Assembly (NCBI GenBank): GCA_013397935.1
Contig: VZRN01005382.1
Location: 10,287 to 74,286, forward strand
Direction: 5' to 3'
Origin: Dasyornis broadbenti
Lineage: Eukaryota; Chordata; Aves; Passeriformes; Dasyornithidae
Length of the DNA stretch: 64,000 nucleotides
Both the position numbers and the translations under genes were made by a program. How positions within the stretch are numbered: the first letter of the stretch is position 1; each line of letters begins with the position of its first letter. The notes beneath the pieces are model-generated. The model saw only the letters and a program-made list of their open reading frames with translations. It was not told the origin of the DNA and did not search any database. Below, in pieces: positions 26,366 through 39,344 of the stretch.

Positions 26366-29300
26366 CCCCGAGCCCAGCAGCTGATCCCACCACAGTCTGA
26401 GCTCACATTTACAGCGCAACGCACAGGGACAAACACCCTGAGCAGAGATCTCAGCTCCTTCTAAGCAGGAATGAGTGAGAGGGGGCGTTAGGGGGGAAAG
26501 GGGCAGAAGGACGAGGCAGGGAACACGAGAAGAGCGGCAGCAGCGGACAGCACAAGCTCTCCGCTTCAGCCACCGCACAACAAAGGGGTGTTTCTCTCCC
26601 TTCTGCTCCAGGCGGCCCCGAGCTACAAGGCTACAGAGAAGTTACAAGTTACAAACAAGGTACAAAGTTATAGACGGCTTTCAAGCTATAGAAGAAGTTA
26701 CAAAGTTATAGAGGAGAACCTGAGTATGTCCAGACTCAAGGAATGAATTCAAAGGTCTTTTCCTGCCTTAACAAGCCTATGGTTCTGTGTTGTACAAAGT
26801 AATTTATTTCGTGAACTAAGAATTAACAAGCATGTTACAAAACAAGCAAACAACAACCAGGATAACCTAAGCATCAGAACAAGAGTAAGAACCTCTGAAG
26901 GGGAGATGAATCTGAGAGACGAAAGAAGTTTAATTTGCCAGGTAATTAAAGCCGCCTTTGACAATCTGCAGTAAAGTTCTCTCTCGGAGAACCAACAAGC
27001 AACTGCTAACTAAAAGTCTTCCTTCCAGACATATGCGGGCTTGAACAAACACCGTTATTCTTCCACACACTCTGCTTCCCCACGGCTGCCGTGCTGAAGG
27101 GAGATGTGCCTTTTCAGCCCAGGCAATAAAATGCAAAACACGAAGCAGCTGTCTAAAATTGAAAATACAACACTGGTGCCACATGCCTCATTTTCACGCC
27201 TGTGGATAATTCTGCCAGAAACGCTTACCTGAACAGCACAAATAGATTCTGAAAATGCAAACTTCTCCACCCGCGTGCTGCCCTACAGAACTAAAATCAA
27301 ATACGGCATGGACTTACCTACGTGGAAGAAGGAGCTCAACTGAGCTGTGAGACTTCTGCCCTCACTCTACTTATACTTGTCTTAGGGGCAGGAATGCAAA
27401 ACAAGCCCCACACGGACCCAGACTATTCCACTGTTTTTGGATCAGCTGGGACATTCTCTCTCCAAACAGAGATTATCTTACTGCTGTGACCAGACAACAA
27501 CAGAGACGAGGTTTCACACTCAGCATCTTCTGCTAAAGCTGCAGGAGGGCATTCCCTTGTGGGGAAGCAAGGTGTTCCCGATCAACCAGAAAACACCAGG
27601 CAGCGTGCAAAAAGGAGATCAAGGGGAAAACAACACTTTTATGGAACAGAAACTTAATATTGCACCTTGCGCGGCAGCATCGCCTCAGCTGCACCGACAT
27701 GACGGTATCACAGGCCAGCGCAGCCGAAGAACAAGAGCTTTTACATGACAGGAAAACACGGGGAAGAAAAACACAGCTCCCAAACGCTCGCAGCAACTCC
27801 TCAGCAGCAAATTAAGTATTTAAGAGATATGATCACTTGGCCGGCCGCACTTGAGGCCCACCAGTTGCTGAGGTACGTTTCAGTTCGAAATTCTTCTACA
27901 AGAAAAGCACAGATAGAAGAGACACACACACAGACGTAGCCTGAAGAAGGTACAAGAGTTTGAGAAAGAGAAAAAAGTCTTTCTGATTTTCACAGTGAGA
28001 ACAAAACCCACATGGATTCCATTTCCTTGCTTTTATGGAGGTGTTACCACAGCTGTGCAGAAGCTCCTCCGAGGCACGAGGGCAAGGGCTGCTAAAAAAA
28101 CCCCAAAACCTTACTAAACCCCTGTCAAAGTGCTTCAGTCATTCAGCACGCAAATTTTAAAACTTAGCTGAAAAATGCGTTCGTCCAAACAATTCCCATT
28201 TTCAATATTGCGATCTGGTTGAAATTTGCTTTGAAGTTACAAGTCCAGATCCCTCCAAAAAACCTCACATCCTCTTCTACATGTTAAAAGCAACCTTAAA
28301 TGAATACTGTACACACTCAGAAGTGGTTTATCTTCCCCCCCCCGTCCTCCCACAAAAGCCACACTTTGCAATTTGGGGAGAACCATCAGCCCCCAAGCAA
28401 GAAAATAACAGACCAACCAGGCGGTTACGGATGGAGCCGGGAGTCAGGGCCGTAACGCAGAGGAACATGATCCAGGCAATGAGCAGCCCCACAGGCCGGG
28501 CGGGAGGGCTAATCCAGGCCCGGCACTGACACCACGCACAGCCCCCTTCATTACTGCGGGGTCTGCGCCAATCGCAGCTGCGCAGGGATCGGGTTCACCA
28601 CGAAACTCCGTCTAAAAATGTGACAGCCCAAATGCCACCGGATAATTACTTTAAGACACAGGCAGAAGGCCAATGCCCCCTCCGTGTCACCTTCCCAGCA
28701 TTTGTATTTTATTCCTTAGCTTCCTGCAGCAAAGTAGGTATTTGCCAAACATGAGACCCCTTGTGAGTCTTGGGAGACTTCAGTGTTTACAGAGAGAATT
28801 ATGTGGGAAGTAGCGTGACCAGGAGGGATCACAGAATGCTTTGTTGTTAAGAACTAGCAACAGAGAGCTGTGCTTAAGGGGGGAAAAAAAAAAAGTTAAA
28901 ATACATAGCACAGCCTCGGCACAGCTGGAAAAAATAGTTCCTGCAGGTGACAGGGCCGCAAAGGCCCCTCAGAAAGGTTTTGATGGAGAAAGGGAAGCAG
29001 CGGTCCTGCAGGTCAGAGAAAAGAGGTTCCGGGTACCTGGACGGTGCTGAAGGCCCAGAGCTGCTGCTGGGGAAGGCTGATAAACACAGCAGGGAACGCA
29101 CAGCACACTCTGACAACCAGAGCAAAGAATCCAACACGGGTTTGCCACTGCACGCACAAGAGGCCCAAATACAGCCTTGTGATGGAAATCAAACCAGTCT
29201 GAGAAGTTCAAACCAAAGGAAAAAAGGGGTTTTACACATGCTAATGTGGCATGGGGCTCAGGAGGCCTTAAGCAGCCAGGCAGAGGGAGAATGGCCCTCT

Positions 29301-31618
29301 TTTTGCACAAACTGCTCAGGAAACAGCCTCCTGTCACCGCAGTGCATTTCAAATGGTCATCCACACACGGCCCTCGTAGGTCCCTTCCAGCTGAACTGCT
29401 CCATTCCAAAGCACAGGTTTTCAGCAGCACTCGGGTGAAAATGCTCTCAGACACGATGCACCACATGCCTGAGGGTTTTCCGTGCCAGCAGATGCGTGTA
29501 AGGGCTGGCGTTACACACAGCGATGGTGAACGTAAGGCAGGCCCGTGCCTGATGGCATTCACCAGGTACAATCCTGCGCTTCTGCCCACACCATAAATCC
29601 TGGGATAACTTGGCCACTGCCCGTTATCACCCCACTGAGCCAGGTCTGAGGCAGTCGGCAAATCCGCCGGCTGGATATCCTTCACCACGAGCCAAGACTT
29701 CAGGGAATACCACCGCTACGATCTCCACAAAAAAAACAACCAAAAAGCGTCCAAGTTGAAAAAGGAAATAAAGACACGTCTATTGCAAAGTAACAGACCA
29801 CAGCCAGACCGAGGCTTGCGGTGCCACGCCAAGTGAAGGGAAGGATGCAGTTCTGGGCAGTCACGTCCCAGGGTGAGGACGGAAACGAATTAATGCAAAA
29901 CACAAAAATGTATTTCCAAGTTGCCACTATGAAGGCAAATTTTGGGAAAATACATCAAAGCAAAAACAAGAATTGCTTGCTTACAGCTGCCACTGATGCT
30001 CTGGGAGGTGATTTATGAGTAACAGCCATCCCAGACAGATTTCCAGCATTTTGATACCCGGCAGTAACGCGACACTAACGAACTGGCTAATTAGAACAGT
30101 GTGCAAATTGACATCTTGCTAGAACATTTCACACCAGTAAAGGACAAGACAGGCTCCTGCATCAGCTGCCGCCTCCAAAATTAGACAAACACAAGGATGT
30201 CAGAGAGGCAGCACGTACATCTGACGGCTTTCAACCACCAAAACATTACTACAGAGTTTTGCTGTTTAATAATGCAAGGGCAGAAGTTTTATGACAAACA
30301 TGATAAAGGAAAATCCATAAGCCAATGAAACAAAATGCAGCTCGTGATTTGATGAAGACATGAATAAGTGATTAAACTGCAGATACTTTCCAGCACATTA
30401 GACTATTATCTTCTTGCCCGACGGGTGAACAGGAACAAAATGTTTGTAGACGTGAGAACAATTAGCGTTAGAGAGCACGCGAGAGCGCTGAGAAGGCACC
30501 GCACTCCCACTGTTCGTGCAGCGAGAGCTAACACTGCCCAGAACACCTCTTTCTGTGCGTGCATCTGAATCATCAGGATCAATTCTCCTCATCTCACCGG
30601 CAGCAGCTACCGCAGTTTAAGGCACGTGGCAGCATAAAAGGGACTGTTGAAGGGCTTCAAGAAAACTGAGTGGCAACTGTTTTGCCTTAACATAAATTCA
30701 GGTTCGAGAAGCAGGAGCAGCCATTTCTCTGTGGGAGAAGCTGATCCGGGAGCAGCTCTCCGCGTGCTTACTCCTCCCAGCTCCCACCCGTGCGCTCCAG
30801 CTCCTTCCAGAAGCACTTCGCAAGTGCAACAGCCTGGTCCTGCACGGGGAGCAAATCTTTCTGCTGCACAGGGCTACAGGGTCTGAAATCCTGCTCAGGG
30901 AACTGACACAACAGTGAAACCACATCCAAACCCCCACCTTTTCTCTGAATGCACGGGGACAGGGCACAGGGGAAAAGGTAACACTGCTGTAATGATGTGG
31001 CCATACACATCTTTTAAACACCAGACAGTTTAATTTTACAGATTTCTCCCCCTTGCGTCTTTCGCTTTTTATGTTTTGAGAAAGCACAAAGCAGAAAAAA
31101 AACCTCCTCTTTCCCACAGAGGCTTCGGTATGGTCAGAGAAGGAAGACCTGCGTGTGTCACCAGCACAATAACCCCTCTGCAACTCAGCCCCAGACACTT
31201 CACCCCCGAGGGGGCAGCCCCACAGTCCCAGACAGCAGGAGGTCGCCCCCTCCTCATCCCAGCACCGGGGGTGAGGAGCACATGAAAACCTGGGAGAGAC
31301 CACGTTCAGAGAGCAGAAGGTGCTGGAATCCCTCGTCGTGGAATTGACAGAGCAAACTTGACCCCAGGGGGCCCTGCAAGAGCCCATCCTCCTGTGGGAG
31401 GCTCCTTTCAAACAGCGATTTGCCCAAACCTCGCTCACAGAGGAAGGGATTGTGGCTACAGCAAACAGCAAAAGGAGGAGCGAAGCCTTGCCGGCACAGC
31501 AGTGGTGTGATTTCTCACTGCTCGGTCACGTTCGGTACCCCAGCAATAGGTGTGTTCGATAACATCTGCTCTTTATTGTAATCTGCACGGGGATAGTGTT
31601 CCCTGCGTTTGTTAGAAC

Positions 31619-31620
<2 letters not shown>

Positions 31621-31649
<29 letters not shown>

Positions 31650-31675
31650 ACCTCTGTNGATAGTTTTCCCGCTTT

Positions 31676-31716
<41 letters not shown>

Positions 31717-31722
31717 CCTCTG
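31621..31722. repeat. Duplicated poly(A) tract with flanking TCACCTCTG
   Basis: 27 A then TCACCTCTG, a 33-bp spacer with one N at 31658, then 33 A and TCACCTCTG again. Tandem duplication or an assembly collapse artefact. Confidence 0.85.
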
Positions 31723-32579
31723 GGCAAAGCAAGCATGGAAAATTCCAGCCCCGACAAAAAGTACAATTTTTCACTAGGTTAGCAACACAGAGAAACAGAG
31801 CCCTAAAATTCCAGCAGGACCTTAACAGGCAGCTCCTCACCGGGATCTGCTCTCAGCACCTTTGTTCGCACCAAATCAGTTGATTCCTCTCAAAGCTCAC
31901 ATCGCCATTGTGCCAGAACGAGCCTGAATGCATTATGTAAAGAGCTATCTACTTAAAAACGGAATTCTAATCAGCGTGAGGCACTCGGTGCTTTTCCCTA
32001 GGCCTCAGCTCTTTGAAATAAAGTTCCTGAATCAATATTAAACATGCGTGCTTATGCAACAAGCAAATCCAGGGAGGCTCATGAATGCAAAGTGAGAAGA
32101 AACTCCTCGCAGTCACAGGGGAAGGGGAGGGCCAGAAGGACAAGTTGCCACTTTATTCTGTCGCTGGAGCACAAAAACACGCCCGGCTGGCAGGGCTGTG
32201 CAGCTGCTCCAGGGTCTTTGCAGGGGGAGAAACCGCGGCACGGGAGCCTCACGACTGAACAGGGCACAGCGAGCGCTGAACTCCCTCCTGCCCGCTGACA
32301 GTGGCACAGCGCTCCAAACCAAGATAATCTGGGAGGCGGTGGCGAAAGGCCACGATCCCGCTCGGTGTCTGAGAACGCTCGGTCTGAGCACCTCAGTTTG
32401 GGCTCCGAGTAACAACACACCTAACCCGCAGCTGGAACACCCCTCAAACCAGCCACCCCGCCGCGGTGAAACCTCCGAGGCTCAGCTACACAAGGCACCA
32501 GCCTCCCGCAAAGTCACACCCGCAGGGACGGGGAGGGGAGGGAGCACAGCAAAGTGGGAATAATCTGTAATTAACACCC

Positions 32580-33545
32580 TTTTGTGCAGCCCCACGCCTG
32601 GAAACCCGCTAACGGCACCGTTCTCTGTATCCCAAATAAGATGGCAGATCCCAAAGGACTAAAGAGCCCCTAGAAAACCACCGGAGGGGCTTTTCCAGCA
32701 TGCGGNNNNNNNNNNNNNNNNNNNNNNNNNNNNNNNNNNNNNNNNNNNNNNNNNNNNNNNNNNNNNNNNNNNNNNNNNNNNNNNNNNNNNNNNNNNNNNN
32801 NNNNNNNNNNNNNNNNNNNNNNNNNNNNNNNNNNNNNNNNNNNNNNNNNNNNNNNNNNNNNNNNNNNNNNNNNNNNNNNNNNNNNNNNNNNNNNNNNNNN
32901 NNNNNNNNNNNNNNNNNNNNNNNNNNNNNNNNNNNNNNNNNNNNNNNNNNNNNNNNNNNNNNNNNNNNNNNNNNNNNNNNNNNNNNNNNNNNNNNNNNNN
33001 NNNNNNNNNNNNNNNNNNNNNNNNNNNNNNNNNNNNNNNNNNNNNNNNNNNNNNNNNNNNNNNNNNNNNNNNNNNNNNNNNNNNNNNNNNNNNNNNNNNN
33101 NNNNNNNNNNNNNNNNNNNNNNNNNNNNNNNNNNNNNNNNNNNNNNNNNNNNNNNNNNNNNNNNNNNNNNNNNNNNNNNNNNNNNNNNNNNNNNNNNNNN
33201 NNNNNNNNNNNNNNNNNNNNNNNNNNNNNNNNNNNNNNNNNNNNNNNNNNNNNNNNNNNNNNNNNNNNNNNNNNNNNNNNNNNNNNNNNNNNNNNNNNNN
33301 NNNNNNNNNNNNNNNNNNNNNNNNNNNNNNNNNNNNNNNNNNNNNNNNNNNNNNNNNNNNNNNNNNNNNNNNNNNNNNNNNNNNNNNNNNNNNNNNNNNN
33401 NNNNNNNNNNNNNNNNNNNNNNNNNNNNNNNNNNNNNNNNNNNNNNNNNNNNNNNNNNNNNNNNNNNNNNNNNNNNGGCGCCAGGCGCAGATGCGAGAGT
33501 GCGGCTGCAACAAATGGAGCGCGGGATCCGTGAGCTTGGGAAAGT
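32580..33545 (-). promoter_or_regulatory. SMAD4: Candidate SMAD4 promoter / first exon region (mostly in gap)
   Basis: The gap and its CpG-containing flanks sit between the ELAC1 3' end and the first SMAD4 coding exon, where a noncoding exon 1 is expected. A YY1-like AAGATGGC occurs at 32639-32646. Inference only. Confidence 0.3.
32706..33476. other. Assembly gap, 771 N
   Basis: Unknown bases. The flanks are CpG-bearing (GCATGCGG on the left, GGCGCCAGGCGCAG on the right), which suggests a GC-rich sequence hard to assemble, possibly the SMAD4 CpG-island promoter and first exon. Confidence 0.99.
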
Positions 33546-33604
33546 CCTGAGAGACCATGGAGGCCGAGCTGTGCCCGATCCCCACCTTTTCACCACCCCA
33601 GAGC

Positions 33605-34010
33605 TCTGAGTGCCACGTCCAGGCCTTCCCTGGACACCTGCAGGGGCGGGCACTCCAAACCTCCGTGGCAGCCCCTTTCAATACCCGACCACCCTTTCCA
33701 TGAAGAAATTCCTGCTGGTGTCCAACGTGAGCCTCTCCTGGCCCAGCCTGAGGCCGTTCCCTCTCCTCCTGTCCCTGTTCCCTGGCAGCACAGCCCGACC
33801 CCCCAGCTGCCCCCTCCTGTCAGGAGCTGTGCAGAGCCACAAGGTTCCCCCTGAGCCTCCTTTGCTCCAGCCTCAGCCCTTTCCCAGCTCCCTCAGCCGC
33901 TCCTGGTGCTCCAGCCCCTTCCCAGCGCCATTCCCTTCCCTGGACACGCTCCAGCCCCTCAGTGTCCAGCCCGAGTGGCCGTTCCAGAGCAGGACAAGGG
34001 GCTCACGGTG
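33605..34010 (-). mobile_element. CR1-type LINE fragment, subfamily A
   Basis: Contains CCATGAAGAAATTCCTGCTG and the block ending in AGGAGCTGTGCAGAGCC, which also occurs inverted in the copy at 53712-54140. Minus orientation. Confidence 0.8.
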
Positions 34011-34107
34011 CCCGGGGCCAGCACAGGGGGAACACAAGGCCACGAAGGTGACCCTGGCAATGTGTGGCCCTGGGAACACAATCCCAACAAATGCGCAACC
34101 CCACAAG

Positions 34108-34710
34108 TGCAGAATCTCTCAAATCATGGAACTGTAAGAAGGTTTGGGCTGGAAGGAACTTTAAAGCTCATCCAGTGCCACCCCTGCCATGGGCAGGGAC
34201 CCCTTCCACTGTCCCAGGCTGCTCCAAGCCCTGTCCAGCCTGGCCTTGGACACTGCCAGGGATCCAGGGCCAGCCACAGCTGCTCTGGGCACCCTGGGAC
34301 AGGGCCTCCCCACCCTCACAGCCAGCAATTCCTTCCCAATATCCCATCCATCCCTGCCCTCTGGCACTGGGAAGCCATTGCCTGTGTCCTGTCCCTCCAT
34401 GCCTTGTCCCCAGTCCCTCTGCAGCTCTCCTGGAGCCCCTTTGGGCCCTGCCAGGGGCTCTGAGCTCTCCCTGGAGCCTTCTCTTGTCCAGGTGAGCAGC
34501 CCCAGCTCTCCCAGCCTGGCTCCAGAGCAGAGGGGCTCCAGCCCTGGCAGCATCTCCGTGGCCTCCTCTGGGCTGGCTGCAGCAGCTCCAGCTCCTTGTG
34601 CTGTTGTTGCCCAGGGCTGGGGCAGCTCTGCAGGTGGGGTCTCACCTGAGGGGGCAGAGGGGCAGAATCTCCCCCTCCCCTGCTGCCCACGCTGGGGGCT
34701 CAGCCCAGGG
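34108..34710 (-). mobile_element. CR1-type LINE 3' fragment, subfamily B, young
   Basis: About 600 bp from GGAACTGTAAGAAGGTTTGG to CCCCTCCCCTGCTGCCCA. Nearly identical over its length to the inverted copy at 44337-44906, with only scattered substitutions, so both are probably recent insertions. Confidence 0.92.
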
Positions 34711-37700
34711 CACAGTTGGACTCAGCGAAATTGTGAGCTCAGCAACACCAACAAACACAGCCCTGCAAACACAACTGCTCTTCCATTCCTCATCACCTCA
34801 CCCAGCAAAAGCGAGCTCCTCAAAGGAACTCAGCTGAAAAGAAAAATAGTAACAATTTCAGAACTAGAATGTTACATTTTCCCACCTTGTGGTGTTGAGC
34901 CACCATTAGAATACAAAACAGAATGGAAAGGTGTACGGAATACCTTATCCCCTGAAAAATGCAATATATTTTTGCTGAATACATGGGGGTTTTGGCAAGG
35001 GGCTGGTGTGCAGTCACACCATTCTAAAAAGAACCACGAATAATGGCAATTTTAAAAAATTGTCATATTGCCCTATCAAAACTTCCTGCTCACATTGCTC
35101 AGTGATTTATAGTCACTTCCACATCCTGAAGATCTCAGCGTTGAAAAGCAATATATAATGCTCTTATATTTGTCACCTTTTCCTGGGTAGATGTGATTGA
35201 AGCCGCTTGACACCAGGATTTGCCGCGTGCGTTACGAATTATCCATTTCTAGAAATGTGAAAGAATTAAGGAGAGGGGATGAGAGCTCCAGTTCTGCGTG
35301 TCCCACGCAGGACTCTTGGACCGTGGCACAGCAACTGCACGCGCGCCCAGGCTGCCCAGCCCGGGGCAGCCACACAGCAGCACTTCCCTCCCTCTCCAAG
35401 GCACATGATTAAAAAAAAAAAAAAACTTCATTGAACAATTTAGAAGCCCAGCGTCTTCCCCTCCGTGCCTGCAGAACCACCTGCAGCCCCTCATCCGCGG
35501 AGGTTTCCTCAAATTCGGGGAGGAAAGCTGCAGAATGTCATCCAAGCAGGGGAATGCTCAGATTTCTCACGCGTGTGGAATGCGAAATAGCAAGTCTAAG
35601 TATACCATGCTGAATTTGTTTTTAAGAGTGGAGATGAAGGGCTGTTGTGAAATTTGGGGCGATCTCCCAGTTTATCTCAGAAGCAGCTGTGAGCAAGCAA
35701 AGCCCGCACAGAAATGCCCGGCGGTGGCTCTGCAGCAGCGGCGTGGGGCAGCGTGGCTAACCCACCTCTGCAGCACAGGTGCTGTGTGAAATCTGGGGGG
35801 GATCTGGGCTGGGCAGCCTCAAAGCCCTGCGGGCACCACCAGAACTCTCTGTGTTGATACACAAGCCTGCTCCAAGGCTCACAGAGCAATTATTGTGTCC
35901 CCACCCTGCTCCCCAAAATCTTCCCATCAAATTTCTGCAACTTGCTCGGCCTGCAGATGCCAGTCGGTGTGTTTTGATTAATAATGAAAGCGCATTAAGT
36001 TGTCCCAGTGACTGTGTGCCAAACCGCTGGTTTCAGCGAGACCTGGGCCAGTCCTGCCATCTCGCCAGAAAACAGATTTCTAGAACCAAACCACCCGAGG
36101 TAAATAATTGATATGCTTTTCCTTACAAATCAACATAATTCAGTAAGAGCCATTCTGTTTAAAAAACTATGAAATTAAAAATGCTCCCAAATGAAGCTCG
36201 TGTTTCTTCTGCATTGGCAGCTGCGGAGTCCCACTCTGGGGAGTGGCTGATACCAGAGGCTGAGACATCCACAAGATGTTTTCGTCTCCACAGAAATCCC
36301 CTCCCAGCTGGGTTCAGAACCCAGACTCGGGCTCAGGCTCCCCATCCTCAACAGAGACCCACCACACTCGAGCAGCCAACCCCTTCTGTGCTGCAAGGAA
36401 GCCACTTCCCAACATTTCCCTCAGCAGAAGGGATGCTCAGCCTCTCTCCCCCTGATCAGCGCTCACCCCTCCAGTGAGGATCCTCTCCGCTGGTACAAAA
36501 CTCTCCCCATCTCATCTCCTCCCTCTTCCTCTTTCCCGTATCCTAAAAAGCTTCCTCTGCAGTTTTAACAAGTCCTTCCACTGGTAACAGCTAAGAAAAA
36601 AAGGAACTAAACTTAGAGGAACTCTTCCAGGAAGGCAGAAGAATGTTTAAAATAAGTTATTCAGAGCTAAAAATCTTTTAAAGAAACCCCTCCCTTTCCA
36701 TACCCAGAACTTGTTAAACCTCCCTCGTGGTCCCTGCAGGACCAGAGCAGGGTCCTTGCCTGATGTCAGATGAAGCTCTCAGGCAGATCTATCTGAATGC
36801 CAAGGAATTTTGTTGTCTGGTAATCAACGAATGATTAATGGAAAGATAAACTCATTGAGAAAATAGGCAATTTATGGTCCAAACTTTTCCTTACTGGCAC
36901 ACGTGTTCCCGTTAATTCAATTCAGGTTTCATTAGCAGCCAGGTTTATGAAGTAATTTAGTACCCAGAAAGAGCGGACCGTGGTCAGCGAGGACCGTGGG
37001 TCTGCTGGAAGAGAGGCAACTGTAACTTGTTTTCAAATACTAAAATGTATTACAGTGGAAGTACAGAAATTTCACGTAACTCCAGCACCGAATGTACTCT
37101 GATTCACTGACATACCCAAAAGCAATCATTTTTTAAATTGATAGCATCTGATCTGGCTTGAGCACAGCCCAAGCAGCCTTCAGCTTTTCTTCTCAGTTCA
37201 GGGGAAAGGAACGTTTCCTGCCCTGACTTTCCACACGGAACGAACGGCATTAAAAACGCTCTAATACACCAGCTGTGCAGCACAGCCCCCAGCGCTGCTG
37301 CGGCCGTCGCAGGCTCTCTTCCCCTTGCTGTCCTGAGCCCAAGACGACGTGTTCTCACCCGGCATTCAGACCCTAAAGCACATTCAGGGTACAGCTGTAG
37401 GGTAGGGCTGACCCAGGGGATTCGCTTCTTCAAAACACAGCGTGACACCGAGGTCTCTGCGCCTGCCGTGAGTTTTTGTCAAAGACAAGAAAGACAATTT
37501 ACGGGGAGACAGAATGTGTCGCTGCACGATCCATAGACTCTGCCTGTTTAAGACAATATTTCCGAGACAAAAACATGGAGATCAGCGAGTCTCTGTTCCA
37601 CAAGTCCTGTTCTTCAAGTCTGAAAATCTTCCCCGTACTATTTTTTTAAGAAATCAAAGAATCCCTCCACATTTTAGGCACATTAGAAGCAAAAATATTA

Positions 37701-38368
37701 ATGTTGGTGTAATTGAGTTCTGATTTACCAGAGTCTGTTAGGGAAGGACGGGGAAAACACGTGGAATTCATCTCCATCCATTCAGCCAGACACTGGGAAA
37801 TCACACTCCTTTTGTTCCTTGCAGGCTTTTGCTGAATTACAGCCACGGGAGTACCAGCACAGGCTCTAGCAGCTGCACTCAAACCTGCTGGGGTTTTCAG
37901 CGTTGATTAGAAAGCTCTGAAGGGTTTCAGCTTCCAGGAACGCATCCTAGGAGATGCTTGGGGTAGATTTTTCAGGAACGCTGGTTTTACGGTGGATCAG
38001 CAAACGCAGATAAACTTTGGGAATCTCCCGCTTCTAGTCTGAGGTGGGGAGAAAAGGAGATAAACGCTGGGGCCATGTATCCCCGAACTGAAGGAATAAA
38101 GTCACTGCAGGAACAGACTGAGCACATGTAGGTGGAATTCCTCTTGAAGGGGTATTTCCACAGACACTGTCGTGTTTCTGTCAGGATAATTTATCCTTTA
38201 AAACACATGTGGAGGAACAGCTCAAGAAAGGCTAGCTGCCATCGGCCTAGGGACTTCCGGAGCATACTTCTAAAACTTTACTGGGTGTGCAAATCTACTG
38301 CTGATGCTTTGCAGCTTTAAATGGATCACATTGCTAAGAGTAATTCACTTCTGACAGGAAGCCTGAAC
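34711..38368. other. ELAC1-SMAD4 intergenic sequence
   Basis: 3.7 kb, mostly AT-rich and unique. I see no exon, tRNA or recognisable repeat beyond a short A run at 35411. Confidence 0.7.
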
Positions 38369-38378
38369 TTTATTTATT
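38369..38378 (-). terminator. ELAC1: ELAC1 candidate poly(A) signals (overlapping AATAAA pair)
   Basis: TTTATTTATT on plus gives AATAAATAAA in transcript sense. It is the first such signal after the ELAC1 stop, implying a 3' UTR of about 530 nt. Confidence 0.55.
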
Positions 38379-38904
38379 TATGAGAAAACATCATTTGCAA
38401 GTGGAGAATTAGAAGAGCTCCTGTACTCGAGCACAGCAACACCCCCAGTTACAAACACCCGGCAGCGTTCTCAACACTCCATTAATTTCAGTGCCCCCTC
38501 ACACAGAAATCAGGAAACAGTGACAGGGTGGTGCGCCCAGCTCTGACAGAGATGCTGTTCAGAAGGTTTGAACAGGCACAGGTCTGAAATGCTGCGCAGG
38601 AAAACCCTGCCAAGGGGTGCATGGAGCCAAAGGATCCAGTGCTGTGCCCTTGGAAGCTGCAGCCCAGGGAAAGCTGCCGTCCCGCGAAGGCCGGAGCCGT
38701 TGGTGCTCTGGGGAGGCTGGGTGTCCGTCGCTGACGGGTCCATTCCAGGTTCCAGGTGTCTGAGCAGCTTTTCCTCTCGCTTTACAGAAGCAGCGCTGCT
38801 GCGTCCCACGGAGCAGACCTGATGTGGACACCAAAACCCTGCTGTTCTGCTCGAGTGCTGTCCCACACCACCCTCCTCCCCGTCCTCGCAGGCAGTGACT
38901 GTTG

Positions 38905-39344
38905 TCACTTTTTCACGGGAACTTCTATCGTCATGAAGTCCTCAGCCAGCGTCACCTCTTGGCCGCCCAGCACGGCCTCCGCCTGCCTCTTCAGCTCCGC
39001 CACGTTGGCGGGTTTGTACCGCTGGCTGAAGTGAGTCAGCACCAGCCTCCGGGCCCGGCACAGCTTTGCGAACCGCGAGGCCACGCTGGGCGTGCTGTGG
39101 CCGTGCTCCCTGGCCTTGTCCTGCTGCGTGTCGTCCAGCGTGGCCTCGTGCACCAGCACGTCCGCCCCGCGGCACAGCCGCGCCGCCGCGTCTCCAACCG
39201 CCCCCGAGCAGTCCCCCAGAATGCAGATCTTCCTGCCGGGAATGGGGGCTTCCAACACGTCACCAGGAGAAATTGTTGCTCCGTTTTCTAGAACGATTGC
39301 AGTTCCGCTCTTCAGTTTCCCGTACAAAGGGCCTGGTTGGACTC
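38905..39344 (-). CDS. ELAC1: ELAC1 terminal coding exon 3
   Basis: 440 bp, residues 209-354. It contains LGDCSG, HEATLDD, EHGHSTP and LTHFSQRY, and ends EDFMTIEVPVKK. Acceptor gacctgccag|GA. The nine-residue shortening relative to human lies between RYKP and AELKRQ. Confidence 0.96.

Larger units (their letters stand above)
23496..32705 (-). other. Presumed SMAD4 intron 1
   Basis: 9.2 kb with no recognised coding exon. It includes the minisatellite at 26030-26365, degenerate GTTACAAAGTTATAGA-like units at 26640-26720, a possible weak CR1 end at 29290-29420, and a poly(A) pair near 31.6 kb. Assignment to intron 1 assumes the first exon lies near the 32.7-33.5 kb gap. Confidence 0.5.

Noticed and set aside
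25878..26578. Repetitive 120-190 codon frames near 26 kb
   Set aside because: Minisatellite translation, open on both strands.
28969..29688. 239-codon minus-strand frame in SMAD4 intron 1
   Set aside because: No family resemblance; part of it looks like an inverted CR1 end (about 29290-29420), and no splice or poly(A) context supports a gene.
32659..33681. Open frames of up to 340 codons across the gap
   Set aside because: Almost entirely unknown bases; the frame is meaningless.
33605..35043. Several 130-280 codon frames
   Set aside because: Composed of CR1 3' regions in reverse orientation, not host genes.
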